Notes: generated by a model from the letters alone, not told the origin. 32,275 bases of DNA from CAYRFQ01 sp964423615 (GCA_964423615.1 CAYRFQ010000092.1:1-32275), one strand, 5' to 3'; counted from the first letter of the stretch, positions 1 to 9,146 are shown. Program-made: numbers and translations.

Positions 1-224
1 GGTCCACGGACCGATCCGGCAAGGGCACGGAATAATTCTCGGACACCCTCCTAGAGAAGGGGTTAGTGTATCTGGACGACAAACTCGTGGGTCCAACGAG
101 CAATGCTGTGGAGCGTGGCAACCGCCGGTTCCGTAAGACCCAGTGGAGTGTGTACAGTGTACGGACCAAGGCCCACCTGGTAGTACGCTTGGCGTTGAAT
201 CTGTACCGAGAACTCCACGCCTGA
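1..224 (+). pseudogene. C-terminal remnant of a transposase
   Basis: The frame ending in TGA at 222-224 reads as the C-terminal end of a transposase: a Leu-Asp-Asp-Lys segment, then SNAVERGNRRFRKTQ, then SVYSVRTKAH, then a leucine-rich end RLALNLYREL. This SNAVERGNRR-x-RK-x-Q...YxVRT pattern is one I associate with DDE-type insertion-sequence transposases that are common in planctomycetes. I cannot name the IS family. An in-frame TAA at 33-35 interrupts the frame just upstream of the conserved part, and the sequence before it still looks related (Lys-Gly-Thr-Glu). The copy is therefore probably dead. The rest of the element lies beyond the left edge. No terminal inverted repeat is evident between 225 and 314. 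Confidence 0.6.
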
Positions 225-314
225 GAAAGGGCAGAGACGCTCAAAACTTGGTACACGCTCGCTCCGATCCACAATCGGATCACTGTTGTTGCTACAGTGT
301 CCACTATTCACACC

Positions 315-1484
315 TTACAAGTTTAACAAGGAGGCCAACATGGGGAGCGGAACCATCTGGGTGAACGTATCGGTGTCTGCACCAAAGTCGATGAACAGGC
401 TCATCAGACCACTCGTGTCGAGAGCGAACGAGTCGGTGCCTGCACCGAGACTAGCAAACAACCTGGTCAGTGGAGCGGTCGTGGGGGCGAACGTGAGATC
501 GTCCGTGCCCGCCCCTCCGAAGTAGGTGATGGAACTTCCGAGAAGGGAGGAACCAGTGAGATTCAAGTCGTTGTCTCCGCCCCCGAGACTGGCGAACAAA
601 TTCCCCGCCAGGGTTCCGGCGAACGTGTTGATCTGGTCCGTGCCACTTCCACCGAAGAGGGTCAAGCCCCCACCGATTGCACTGGCGCCGTCGAAGCTGA
701 AACTGTTGATGCCGAAGGTACCAAACAAGTTCACCAGGGCGGAACCACCGATCGTGCTACCGGTCAAACTCACAGCTTCATCATCCCCGTTGCCACCCTG
801 GTAGGTCAGACGTCCGCCCACAGACGTATTGCTGAGTGTGAAGCTTTGTGGACTCAGGGCGTTACCAAGTTGAGCCGAAACGCTCCCACCAATGGTGGCT
901 CCTCCGAACGTGATGACGTCCCCTCCGTTGCCCGTTAAGATCGAAACATCACGCCCAACGAGAACGCTACTCACATTGAAAAACAAGTCATTATTCTCGA
1001 AGGCAGAATTCACTCGGAGTGACCCACCAATCACAAAAGGACCCCCGCCGGTAGACGCGACAAGGTTCCCCATCCCGTTGATATTGCTCAGCCAGACGTC
1101 TCCCCCAATTGTTGAGCCCGGAGTTCCCAAGATGACAGCTGTGTCCATTCCGGTCCCGGTATCAATCATAAGGTTCCCGTTCAGACTCGAGCCGACGTTC
1201 AGAGCCACCGTCACGAGGTCATCCAAACCTCCCGTCCTGACCATGAGATTCCCGGACACTGGGACCGGACCCAAGACCAAGTCAGCCGGGGCTGGCGGGA
1301 AGGCGTCGAACACACTCACCAGATTCGGGGCCGACACGGCGACGGTCAGTCCACCGGCAACGTTGTCGGGGTTTCCTGTGATCGTCAAGTTACCTGCACC
1401 GTCGAAAAAGAAGCTAAGATTTGAGGGACAGTTACGATCTTCCAGACTTTCCAGAATTGGGGAAACGAAGCTACCACGTCGCAT
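315..1484 (-). CDS. LEDR-motif secreted repeat protein, probable beta-solenoid
   Basis: Predicted exported or surface protein of about 389 residues; function not known. The ATG at 1484 is chosen because AAAGGTG lies about 7 bases upstream and because the N-terminus then starts MRRGSF followed by LESLEDRNCPS at residues 11-21. That is the LExLE(D/R)RxxP motif seen at the start of many planctomycete surface proteins. An open frame continues upstream to 1598 but lacks this support. The rest is a string of imperfect units of roughly 30 residues built around IGG or GG, a hydrophobic strand and a G-G-x-G-x-D turn (for example FGGSGTDQIN, GGNGDDEAV, FGGAGTDDL). This suggests a right-handed beta-helix with RTX-like Asp/Gly turns. 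There is no transmembrane segment and almost no cysteine. It stands alone, pointing towards the transposase remnant. Confidence 0.72.
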   Translation of the reverse strand: MRRGSFVSPILESLEDRNCPSNLSFFFDGAGNLTITGNPDNVAGGLTVAVSAPNLVSVFDAFPPAPADLVLGPVPVSGNLMVRTGGLDDLVTVALNVGSSLNGNLMIDTGTGMDTAVILGTPGSTIGGDVWLSNINGMGNLVASTGGGPFVIGGSLRVNSAFENNDLFFNVSSVLVGRDVSILTGNGGDVITFGGATIGGSVSAQLGNALSPQSFTLSNTSVGGRLTYQGGNGDDEAVSLTGSTIGGSALVNLFGTFGINSFSFDGASAIGGGLTLFGGSGTDQINTFAGTLAGNLFASLGGGDNDLNLTGSSLLGSSITYFGGAGTDDLTFAPTTAPLTRLFASLGAGTDSFALDTSGLMSLFIDFGADTDTFTQMVPLPMLASLLNL

Positions 1485-2224
1485 GGCGGTACACCTTTCA
1501 TTTGAGAAATCCGAATACGACTTCAATTCCATATGAGTGCGACATTCTTCGCTGTCGGCACACACAACAAGATGCACTTTATCGTCTCTGTTTATCACAA
1601 AGTAGTCTTAGAAATAGAATCTGATTCGGAACTTTGGAAAAAGAGAAGAGTTCTATTAATTGTCTCGAAAAAGCTCAAGATGCCGAAAATACTAACCAAG
1701 CAAGAGTTATCTTCTACCAGGATTGATTTAAACATACCATTTTTCGGAACCCGAGAAATGGAGACGGAACCAAATCCTCTGGGTTCGATATGACGTTTGA
1801 GAATTGTCCCAAGAATTCGAGATACATGAATGTTTATAAACATATCACTATGTTGTGTTGTATAAGTTGGTTGACGTGATATGGTTATTATGTTTATTTG
1901 CTGGTTGTTGATAATCGGAATAATTTTGGGATGACTCCAATGTCCCACCGACCCGTGGGGGCCCGCCGCTCTAACTGGAGCACTTCCTCATGCACTTGCC
2001 AAAGGCGGCGTCTCACCCTGCGCCCAAAGCCGACTTCACTGACTTACTCTCCAAGCACCGCGGCACGTTCGTTTTCAGTCTTCCGCTTGACCCCGACCAG
2101 AGGTACCAACCGGTTCTGCCGGACACCCTCCGAGACAACGACGACTTCGGCGAACGAGCCGTTTCACTATGTCCAACTCCTCTCTGAAGTATCATTCCGA
2201 AGTCACCCGAGCGCCGCTCGCCAA
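1485..2224. other. AT-rich intergenic region
   Basis: No convincing gene was found here. About 1590-1930 is clearly richer in A+T than the surrounding coding DNA and probably holds the promoter of the minus-strand LEDR gene. It contains a perfect 14-base palindrome at 1830-1843. Small open frames at 1898-2239 and 1990-2187 have no recognisable family, no good ribosome site and no coding bias that I can see. Confidence 0.5.
1830..1843. promoter_or_regulatory. 14-base perfect palindrome
   Basis: ATGTTTATAAACAT is its own reverse complement and lies in the AT-rich gap upstream of the minus-strand LEDR gene. It could be a binding site for a dimeric regulator. It could equally be a chance feature of AT-rich DNA, since nothing else in the window repeats it as far as I can see. 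Confidence 0.2.
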
Positions 2225-2255
2225 TTGACCCGACACTAGCCGAGCCCTATATAAA
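2225..2255 (+). promoter_or_regulatory. Sigma-70-like promoter for the sulfotransferase/HEAT pair
   Basis: TTGACC at 2225-2230 is followed after a 17-base spacer by TATATA at 2248-2253, which overlaps TATAAA at 2250-2255. This is a good match to -35 and -10 boxes. It lies about 110 bases upstream of the sulfotransferase start, with no gene between. Housekeeping promoters of planctomycetes are not well defined, so this is a sequence match only. Confidence 0.45.
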
Positions 2256-2362
2256 CTGGTAAACTCGTTCAAATAGGGTTTACGGGACCAAGGGACCGTT
2301 CCGGTTCTCACGGAAGGTCGACAGGCCTCTTTGTGGTGATCACAGGAACGCAGGGGAACAGC

Positions 2363-3871
2363 GTGACGGCTGACGTGACTCGGCTCCTCCATCAGGCCAG
2401 GCAATGTTGGCTTGCTGAGCAATACGACGACGCCCTGACCGGGTTTCGGGCCGCCGTAAGGGCAGCCCCAGACGACCTGCGCCTGGCGGTCGAGGCAGCG
2501 AACTACTTGGGCCTCCGTTACGAGACGGAGGAAGCCGAGGCCATCCTGAGTTCTTGCTTGCGGCGGGCGACCACCCCCGACGCCCTTTTCGAAATCGGGT
2601 TAGCGTACGACCGTGGGTTCCGCCCCAACTTGGCTCAGGCGTGCTATCGTCAGGTGATCGCTCTTGATCCGAACCACGTCGGTGCCTGGATCCAGATTGC
2701 CTCGTGGCACGAGCGCCGTCACCAACTTGATCAGGCTCGGCAGGCCATCGAACGAATCCGGAGCCAGGACGCCTCCGTCCCAGAAGTTCGTTTTCTTCGG
2801 GCCAAGCTTACCCGCCGGGCGGGTGATGCCGAGAAGGCTCATCGGGATCTTTCGGAACTTGCAGCCGATCCCCAATTGTCCGACCAAATACGCGTCGATG
2901 CGTTGTACGAATTGGCCGAAATATACGACAAGCAGAAGAACGTTGGGGCGGCCTGGGCTGCGGCCACCAGAGCCAAGGCACTGCAACAACCAAAGGCCAA
3001 ACCACACCTACAACAGGCCCGTCGTCTGGCCCGGTTGGAAGCCAATTTCGTCGAAACCGTCACCAGAGAAGACTTCGAAGTTTGGCAAAAGGACCAGCGT
3101 CACGACACAGTTGGTTTGCTCACAGGTCCACCACGTTCGGGGACGAGTTTGATCGAGCGGATGCTCGGGGCACATCCACAGATCGTCTCTGCCGACGAGT
3201 TTGACGCCTATCCGACGTTCGTCCAGAAGCACTTGCTCCAGGGAATGAGCGGGACCAGCGCCTCACAAGTCCTCAATGCCCTTCCGGCAGATCGGGTCCT
3301 CCAGTCCCGAACGATCTACCGCCGGTGGATTGCTGCCGCAACAAACGAGGTACTCCAGGGGCGATTGCTCCTGGACAAGAACCCCTCAATCACTTTTCTC
3401 GTCCCGGTGTTTCGCCGGTTGTTCCCGAACGCATTCGTCTTGATGGCACTTAGGGATCCTCGAGATGTGGTTGTAAGTTGCTACCTGCGGAACTTTCCCC
3501 TTAATCCGGTGAGCGTCATGTTCCTGAGCATCGACACGGCGATCATGCGTTGCCGGGCCGAGTGGATCGCGTGGATCAAGTTACGACAGAAGCTCACGCA
3601 CCCTTGGACGGAGGTCTGGTATGAGAGACTCGTCCAAGACCCGGAAGCGGAAGCCCGGCGGCTCGTCTCCCACTTCGGCCTGGAGTGGACCGCTGAAGTG
3701 ATGCAGTACCGCGCAACCCTAACAGAACGACCCGTTCGCTCCCCGACGTACGAGCAGCTCACCGCGCCCGTACACGACAAGGCCGTGGGACGATGGCAAA
3801 CGTATGCCCAATTCCTCGCGCCTCATCTCCAGCAACTGGAGCCTATCCTGCAACAACTTGGGTATCACTAA
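2363..3871 (+). CDS. TPR-containing sulfotransferase
   Basis: Predicted PAPS-dependent sulfotransferase of about 502 residues with an N-terminal helical TPR region (roughly residues 1-225) and a C-terminal sulfotransferase domain. Counting from the GTG at 2363, the 5'-phosphosulfate loop is GPPRSGTSLIERML near residue 255. The 3'-phosphate motif is ALRDPRDVVVSCYLR near residue 362, with the expected Arg and Ser. The frame is open back to a GTG at 2333. I prefer 2363 because AGGGGA lies about 6 bases before it. The C-terminal half closely resembles the product of 10569-12035 (shared DKNP, RDPRD, AVGRW and final GY/GYE positions), so the two are paralogues. The family sulfates proteins or glycans; the substrate here is unknown. 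The HEAT gene starts 27 bases after the stop, so the two are probably co-transcribed. Confidence 0.88.
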   Translation: MTADVTRLLHQARQCWLAEQYDDALTGFRAAVRAAPDDLRLAVEAANYLGLRYETEEAEAILSSCLRRATTPDALFEIGLAYDRGFRPNLAQACYRQVIALDPNHVGAWIQIASWHERRHQLDQARQAIERIRSQDASVPEVRFLRAKLTRRAGDAEKAHRDLSELAADPQLSDQIRVDALYELAEIYDKQKNVGAAWAAATRAKALQQPKAKPHLQQARRLARLEANFVETVTREDFEVWQKDQRHDTVGLLTGPPRSGTSLIERMLGAHPQIVSADEFDAYPTFVQKHLLQGMSGTSASQVLNALPADRVLQSRTIYRRWIAAATNEVLQGRLLLDKNPSITFLVPVFRRLFPNAFVLMALRDPRDVVVSCYLRNFPLNPVSVMFLSIDTAIMRCRAEWIAWIKLRQKLTHPWTEVWYERLVQDPEAEARRLVSHFGLEWTAEVMQYRATLTERPVRSPTYEQLTAPVHDKAVGRWQTYAQFLAPHLQQLEPILQQLGYH

Positions 3872-3898
3872 TCGTGCGACAAACGTAAAGGGGGATTG

Positions 3899-4768
3899 AT
3901 GTCTGAGACATTCCGACCAACCGAGCCGACCGACCGACCGACGGAATCGGCCCCTTCCGAAACACGAGTTACTCGTGCGGTGTCGGCCAGAATGACGTTC
4001 CTTCTGGTCGTCGTGGGGGTTGTCGTTGCTGGTCTCATTTGGTATGCCTTTTTCACCGAGCCATACTCCCAGGGCCGCCCCCTAAGTGCTTGGGTGAGCC
4101 AACTCCAAGAGCCAAAAGATGAGGTCGAGAGAAGTCGAGCCGTGGTTGCCCTGGTGAGGCTTGGCAGGCCAGCGGTTCCGGCCCTCACCGAGTGCCTGTC
4201 CCATTCGAATCCCGAAGTGCGGATTCAGGCAGCCTCGGCACTCATGCAAATCGGACCAACGGCCAAGTCCGCAACTCCCCAATTGCTTGCTGCTTTGAAA
4301 GATGACAATGCCGGAGTGCGTGTGATGACGGTAACGGCACTTCAGCAAATCCCGCTCGACCCGGACGAAGCCATCCCTCCATTGATGGCCGCGCTGAAAG
4401 ACCAAGATGCTGGCGTGCGTTTCGGTGCGGCGATGGCCCTGGGTAAATTTGGAGAGAGAGCCGAACCGGCGGTTCCCGAACTGACCAGACTCCTTTCCGA
4501 CAAGGACACCACCGTGCGGCGATGGGCCGCTTCGGCACTTGGCCAGGTTGGTCTTCCGGCGAAGACGGCAATTCCGGAATTGATCCAGGCCCTCAAGGAC
4601 AAGAGCCCCCACGTCAAAGCCAACAGTGCCATTGCCCTAGGTGTGATGGGCCAGGAAGCTGTCGACGCCATCCCTGAACTGGAAAAACTGACCCGGGACT
4701 CCGACCCCCTTGTGAGCAACTCCGTCAGGGAGGCGTTGAACCGAATCCGGCCTCAAGGAAATGAGTAA
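3899..4768 (+). CDS. Membrane-anchored HEAT-repeat protein
   Basis: A protein of 289 residues. Residues 1-31 are polar and probably cytoplasmic. Residues 33-52 form one strongly hydrophobic transmembrane helix (TFLLVVVGVVVAGLIWYAFF). From about residue 77 to the end there are about six HEAT/PBS-lyase-type repeats of 36-39 residues, each with an ALxxIG or ALGxxG helix end and a P-x-L-xx-AL-KD-x-x-x-VR second helix. Such repeats usually serve as protein-protein scaffolds, and I see no catalytic residues. The ATG at 3899 follows GGGGG with about 5 bases between; a TTG directly before it in frame is less likely. The gene starts 27 bases after the TPR-sulfotransferase, which suggests an operon and perhaps a scaffold for that enzyme (inference). 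Confidence 0.82.
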   Translation: MSETFRPTEPTDRPTESAPSETRVTRAVSARMTFLLVVVGVVVAGLIWYAFFTEPYSQGRPLSAWVSQLQEPKDEVERSRAVVALVRLGRPAVPALTECLSHSNPEVRIQAASALMQIGPTAKSATPQLLAALKDDNAGVRVMTVTALQQIPLDPDEAIPPLMAALKDQDAGVRFGAAMALGKFGERAEPAVPELTRLLSDKDTTVRRWAASALGQVGLPAKTAIPELIQALKDKSPHVKANSAIALGVMGQEAVDAIPELEKLTRDSDPLVSNSVREALNRIRPQGNE

Positions 4769-4780
4769 TCGGCATTCGAT

Positions 4781-4810
4781 AGTGGATGTCTAATCGCGGG
4801 AAATTCCACT
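4781..4810. terminator. Possible bidirectional terminator between convergent genes
   Basis: AGTGGA at 4781-4786 pairs with TCCACT at 4805-4810 across an 18-base loop, in the 52-base gap between two convergent genes. The position fits a shared terminator. The stem is short and there is no T run, so support is weak. Confidence 0.22.
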
Positions 4811-4820
4811 CTCCGGCTTA

Positions 4821-5417
4821 CTACGTTTGGAAGTCGTAGTTTAAGACGACACGGGCATCGTGTTTCGTCGGGCAAGTCCCACAATGGTAGTGGCGGCCGT
4901 CGAACAAAATGGCACGCCCTTTCTTCGGACTGATTGCTCGTAGCACGGTGGCGTTTTCCTTGTCTGGGTACATTTTATCTAGGATCAGCGTATCCCCGTC
5001 GGTGTCGTTGACATAATAGAGGACGACCCAATGTGGAAACGGGAGATCCACATGCGGCGGGAATGGCTTGGGATTTTCGGTACATGGAGCCTGCACTAAC
5101 AAGTTCGCTTTGACGCGAAGCAACTTGATATTTCGAAAGGGGTGGTTGGCCTTGTCATGCTCCAAAAAGGCTCGGAGGATTCGTTGGGTGTAATCGAACC
5201 ATTCCTCGGGCGGACCAATTAGACGGGCGAACCCGAAAGTTTCCTCGAAACGCGGGTCGTCGTGAAACGTGCTCGTATTCAGGCTTCGTTTCTCCGGCGG
5301 AATCTTGTTATTGACATTCCGATAGAAACCCCAAGGGAAGTAGTTGGAAAGGAACATGTTCTCTACTTCGTCCGCGACGCCAGCTGGTAAAAAATCGTCG
5401 TACAGTAGGAATGTCAT
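4821..5417 (-). CDS. 2OG-Fe(II) oxygenase, prolyl-4-hydroxylase-like
   Basis: A 198-residue protein that is essentially one double-stranded beta-helix oxygenase domain. The iron triad is visible: PHVDLP gives His122 and Asp124, and the second His is in HYHCG (about residue 178). Arg189 in ARVVLNYDF is placed to bind the 2-oxoglutarate carboxylate. GRAILFDG before the second His matches the usual GxxxxFxxxxxH pattern. The family hydroxylates proline, asparagine or small molecules; the substrate cannot be read here. The ATG at 5417 has an AGGGA about 11 bases upstream. It is the last of the minus-strand genes, 212 bases downstream of the halogenase-family gene, and may be transcribed with it. 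Confidence 0.8.
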   Translation of the reverse strand: MTFLLYDDFLPAGVADEVENMFLSNYFPWGFYRNVNNKIPPEKRSLNTSTFHDDPRFEETFGFARLIGPPEEWFDYTQRILRAFLEHDKANHPFRNIKLLRVKANLLVQAPCTENPKPFPPHVDLPFPHWVVLYYVNDTDGDTLILDKMYPDKENATVLRAISPKKGRAILFDGRHYHCGTCPTKHDARVVLNYDFQT

Positions 5418-5629
5418 CGTCTTGCGTCCCTGGAAGAGGCGAACCGAAAACGGATATCATCACATGGATAAGATTGTACAGGACTGACCCAGCGAACGGT
5501 CGACGATCCACCCGAGAATTCGTACGTTCCTGGCCCCACGATTTTCTCGGGCCGCAGCGCTATCTCTCCGTCGCGAGTGCAGGGGGAATTCTCCGATGTA
5601 GCCGTCAAAGGATTTTCGCGAGCAGAAGG

Positions 5630-7174
5630 TCATGTGTTCAGCTGCATGAGGAATTCACCATGATCTGGGCAGGCCTGGGCAACGGCTTGGTTTCGAGCGG
5701 AAATTCGCGACAACGTCTGTTCTACTTGTTGGTTCATGAGCCCGGCAACGTAACTATTGTATTGGCGGGGAAACCTGTTGAACCCCGCTAATACACACGC
5801 GGTCGAAGCGAACGGCAAGCGGAACCCATTCTTTGAGTCTGCCACATCACCAAATGGCCACGCATGGTCATAAAACTCCAGCGTCTCACGAACCGAATCG
5901 GGTACGGCCTCCTCCGACCGAACGGCCAACCAGTACGGAGTATCGTCCCTCTGGCTCAGGCAGTAATGCATCACAATGAAATCGCGAATCCACTGGTACG
6001 AGTTGTTCATGAGGTCGTTGAACCGGTCTCGGAAACACGCGGGAAACGTGGCACTCGGCCACAACTCCAGCAGCCGAAACAAGGAGTAACTGATGAGCCC
6101 GATTCCTGTGGCTTCGAGGGGTTCGATGAAACCACCGGACAGCCCAATCGCAACGCAGTTCTTCACCCAGGCCTGACGGTAATGGCCCGTGCGGAACTTG
6201 ATCCGCGTCGTTTGTGGCGGATCGGCTCCAAGGAATTCAACAAGTTCTCGCTCGGCTTCTTCGTCGCTCACAAACTGACTGGAGTAGACGTATCCGACTC
6301 CGAGGCGGTCGTAGAGCGGGACCTGCCAGATCCAACCATATTTCCTGGCGGTGGAAGTGGTGGCCGATTCGATTCCCGTGGGCCGTCCGTGGGGATTGGG
6401 GATTCGAGCGGTGACGGCACGGTCGTTGAGAAGGCATTGACGGTAGTCGACGAAGTCGTCCGTCATCTGGCCGATCAACAACCGATGGAAGCCGGTGCAG
6501 TCGACGAAAAATTGACCACCAACATGACCGTGATTAGCGGTTTTGACAGACGTGATCGTGCCTGCGTCCGCACGATTCAATCCGAGGACGGTATCGGTGA
6601 CGTGTCGTACTCCCCGTTTTTTGGCAATGTCTCGCAGAAACAGCCCCAGTTTGGCCGCATCGATGTGCAGCGCGTAATTCACTATTGGTGATTCGATCCG
6701 TTTTCCGTTTTGGAAGGCAATCGGGGCTTTTTTTTGTTCGATGAGGGTCGTTTCTGGCCAGCTTGCTTTCGCCAGCGAAGGTAAGTTTGGTGTGTTGTGG
6801 AGGAACTGACGGAGCCAGAGGTGGGGACTCCAAACAGGGTTCGTGATGTCGTTCGGTTTGCCCGAAAAGAAAGGATGGAAATACTCCCCCGGACCATCTC
6901 CCCCACACCAACCCACGAACCGAATGCCGTTCTTGTAAGTCGCACCGCAATGTCGCACGCACTCATCCTCGTCAATGCGCGCGCTCAAGAAGTGTTGCCG
7001 CAGGAGGGGTATGGTCCCTTCCCCCACCCCAATTGTGGGAATGTCCTCGGACTCGATCAACGTAACGTTCGCATGTCCACCCAAGGCGGTTTTGATGTGG
7101 AGAGCCGAAAGCCACCCGCCGGTACCACCTCCGACGATAACTACCTCTTTCACGCGGTCGTCCAATGCACCCAC
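5630..7174 (-). CDS. Flavin-dependent tryptophan halogenase family protein
   Basis: A 514-residue FAD-dependent enzyme. The N-terminal dinucleotide motif is VVIVGGGTGGWLSA (Gly at about residues 15-20), followed by GVGEGTIP at 49-56. The lysine that activates hypohalous acid in PrnA/RebH is present as Lys81 in GATYK. The family W-x-W-xx-P signature is WIWQVP at 281-286. The catalytic glutamate is Glu354 in GGFIEPLEATGI. All hallmark residues are therefore intact, which predicts a working halogenase. Many family members outside natural-product clusters have unknown substrates, and no biosynthetic core enzyme is nearby. The start is GTG at 7174, with only weak ribosome-site support (CTGGA). Neighbours on the same strand are a 2OG-Fe(II) oxygenase downstream and a DUF1559 gene upstream. 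Confidence 0.88.
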   Translation of the reverse strand: MGALDDRVKEVVIVGGGTGGWLSALHIKTALGGHANVTLIESEDIPTIGVGEGTIPLLRQHFLSARIDEDECVRHCGATYKNGIRFVGWCGGDGPGEYFHPFFSGKPNDITNPVWSPHLWLRQFLHNTPNLPSLAKASWPETTLIEQKKAPIAFQNGKRIESPIVNYALHIDAAKLGLFLRDIAKKRGVRHVTDTVLGLNRADAGTITSVKTANHGHVGGQFFVDCTGFHRLLIGQMTDDFVDYRQCLLNDRAVTARIPNPHGRPTGIESATTSTARKYGWIWQVPLYDRLGVGYVYSSQFVSDEEAERELVEFLGADPPQTTRIKFRTGHYRQAWVKNCVAIGLSGGFIEPLEATGIGLISYSLFRLLELWPSATFPACFRDRFNDLMNNSYQWIRDFIVMHYCLSQRDDTPYWLAVRSEEAVPDSVRETLEFYDHAWPFGDVADSKNGFRLPFASTACVLAGFNRFPRQYNSYVAGLMNQQVEQTLSRISARNQAVAQACPDHGEFLMQLNT

Positions 7175-7457
7175 TCCAGTTGTTCAGAAAGTGTTCGTGA
7201 ATGTAAGTTCTCTACGCAAACGGAAAATTTTGCATTGGACAATGATCCTTACGCATGTGAAATGTGAGATATGTATACGAAGTATTTAGCGTGAAGATTG
7301 ACCGTGCTGACCGGAGTTCGACGGAGCTTGGGTTGAATGAAATGAGGCCACCCGCCCAATCTGTGTTTGGGAGAGCGGCCTCAACAGTTACCCCTTCCAT
7401 CGCCCAGGGGCTGGATGAACGCTCCGACAAGGCCCTCCGCCTTGCGCTGCACGTCCG

Positions 7458-8474
7458 TTAGAAATCGAGGTCAACCGTCTCGCCACCGGACCGTGTTCCA
7501 ATGGCCCTGAGGACTTGGCGGTCCACGGTGTCCTGAATGAAATGGACCGAACCATCCCCGAAAACAAAATTGACCCCGCCCGTGTGGTTACTACTGAACC
7601 CAATCTCCCACGCGTCGAACCGGAACGATCCTGGGAATGATTTGGGCAAGTTTAAAGGCACCCCAGTGCTGCCCAGACACTCCGACATGTCTCGCGTCAC
7701 GTCGGGGTCATCTCCCCCTATATACCAGTGGTCGTTCTGTGCGGTCGGCAAACGGTTGTTCGGGTCTTCCTTCCGACCAGGGGCGCCGCCAATCGGGTCG
7801 GGCTCGGCTTCGCCAATGAAGGCCGTGTTGGACAAGCCATCCTCGATTTGGGCGATCGTCATCGGGTTATCCCGCATAAAACTCCCGTCGAGCCTTTGCC
7901 AGTAATCAAACGCGTTGGAACGGTCACGGTCGCTCGTAATGATTCCCGAGCAGACGGCCAGGTAATTCCCGGGGACACGCCGTTGAACCACCCACGTGTC
8001 GGTGGACACGTCGAGAACATGTTCCGGGGCATTCGTTGACGGACAGCGATAAGTTGGCACGAGTGTTTCCACCGCTCCAATGTTTCGTCGCGTCGGGTCA
8101 CTACTGTTGAGGTCTCCCGGAACGCCACCACCAGGTTGAGCCCACTGGTGAGACCAGCTCTCGATGCTGCACCTCTCGTAGAGGTTCTGCTGCTCGATGT
8201 AAGGAAGAATGTAGTAACTCCACATCGGGCCTTGGCCATTACCTTCCAGGGGCAGGGCCAACGTTCCCTTGGGGAAATGTCCTTGCGCATCGAGGAAGCT
8301 GTGCATGGCCAGCCCCATCTGTTTCAGATTATTCTGACACTGAATTCGGCTTGCCGCACTGCGGACCTTTTGCACAGCGGGCAGAAGCAAACCGATAAGC
8401 ACGGCAATGATGGCGATCACCACGAGTAATTCAATCAGTGTGAAAGCTGCACGTTGGTGTTTGTGAGCGAACAT
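7458..8474 (-). CDS. DUF1559 prepilin-like protein
   Basis: A 338-residue protein with a type IV prepilin N-terminus: a short basic leader, then AFTLIELLVVIAIIAVLIG. The expected peptidase cut is between Ala10 and Phe11, and Glu15 is Glu+5 of the mature form. The hydrophobic helix runs to about residue 32 and is followed by the N-x-LKQ-x-GLA-x-H segment usual for DUF1559. Near the C-terminus VNFVFGDGSVHFI and a final TRSGGE are the other family marks. Planctomycetes encode many copies; they are thought to be pseudopilin-like envelope proteins without a proven role. The ATG at 8474 has a clear GGAGG about 6 bases upstream. It lies 207 bases downstream of a small lipoprotein gene, a common pairing in this phylum. 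Confidence 0.93.
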   Translation of the reverse strand: MFAHKHQRAAFTLIELLVVIAIIAVLIGLLLPAVQKVRSAASRIQCQNNLKQMGLAMHSFLDAQGHFPKGTLALPLEGNGQGPMWSYYILPYIEQQNLYERCSIESWSHQWAQPGGGVPGDLNSSDPTRRNIGAVETLVPTYRCPSTNAPEHVLDVSTDTWVVQRRVPGNYLAVCSGIITSDRDRSNAFDYWQRLDGSFMRDNPMTIAQIEDGLSNTAFIGEAEPDPIGGAPGRKEDPNNRLPTAQNDHWYIGGDDPDVTRDMSECLGSTGVPLNLPKSFPGSFRFDAWEIGFSSNHTGGVNFVFGDGSVHFIQDTVDRQVLRAIGTRSGGETVDLDF

Positions 8475-8681
8475 CCTAACCTCCGATTAGAATAGGAAAA
8501 TGGCAAACTCGGGAACCAATCGAAGCCGTTCTCATCATCTGCACAAGTGGACGACATAGAACGAGACCCTTCTTGTTCTGGCTTCGAGTCATTTTGTTTC
8601 GGCCAATTGGCGTTGCACGATTAGCACCGACTTGGATCTACACCGAGCACGACAATTGTCTACCTCAAGGAAACTCGAAGT

Positions 8682-9146
8682 TCATTTCTTGGCGACCTTG
8701 ATCTTAAAGACGAACTGTTGACTCGATGCCGACACTACGACCTCTTCCGGCGTCGAGTCCGGACTCACGTACTTTCCCGGAAACAATTCACGCACCTGCC
8801 CCCGGACCTCCGAGGCCTTCCCGCCAGGCGGAAGAGGCTTGCCGTCTGCCATAACTTGCTTACTGAAGGTCACTTTGTATGTCCCGGCAGCGATACCTTC
8901 TTTGTCCGAACTACTCTTCAAAGAAAATTTTCCCTCCCGGTCTGTTTGGCCCAAGCCATAACGACCTTGATAGGACTGCGTACTGTTCGCGTCCCAGAAC
9001 ATCACTGTCACACCCGAACACGCCTGCCCGTTCACCTTGACCTGACCTGTAACTGGGATGTGGACCGGCTCTCCACCGCCGCAGCCGCCCAAGAGGCAGA
9101 ACGCGAACGCCGAGAGCCTTAGGAAAATATGACGTGTTGGTTTCAA
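8682..9146 (-). CDS. Small lipoprotein with carboxypeptidase-regulatory-like fold
   Basis: A 154-residue predicted lipoprotein. The basic N-terminus MKPTRH leads into a hydrophobic signal and the lipobox LLGGC (Cys at about residue 22), followed by Gly-Gly-Gly. Mature sequence starts VTGQVKVNGQACSGVTVMF, the strand pattern of a carboxypeptidase regulatory-like (Ig-like) domain. Later come GKFSL and GIAAGTYKVTF, and the protein ends with basic VAKK. This is a typical planctomycete lipoprotein found next to DUF1559 genes; its function is unknown. The best start is TTG at 9146, with AAAGG about 9 bases upstream. The A+T-rich stretch at about 9160-9240 probably contains its promoter. Confidence 0.82.
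   Translation of the reverse strand: MKPTRHIFLRLSAFAFCLLGGCGGGEPVHIPVTGQVKVNGQACSGVTVMFWDANSTQSYQGRYGLGQTDREGKFSLKSSSDKEGIAAGTYKVTFSKQVMADGKPLPPGGKASEVRGQVRELFPGKYVSPDSTPEEVVVSASSQQFVFKIKVAKK

Noticed and set aside
1898..2239. Small plus-strand open frames in the gap before the sulfotransferase
   Set aside because: Two overlapping frames compete, neither has a ribosome site or recognisable motif, and the promoter-like sequence lies at their end.
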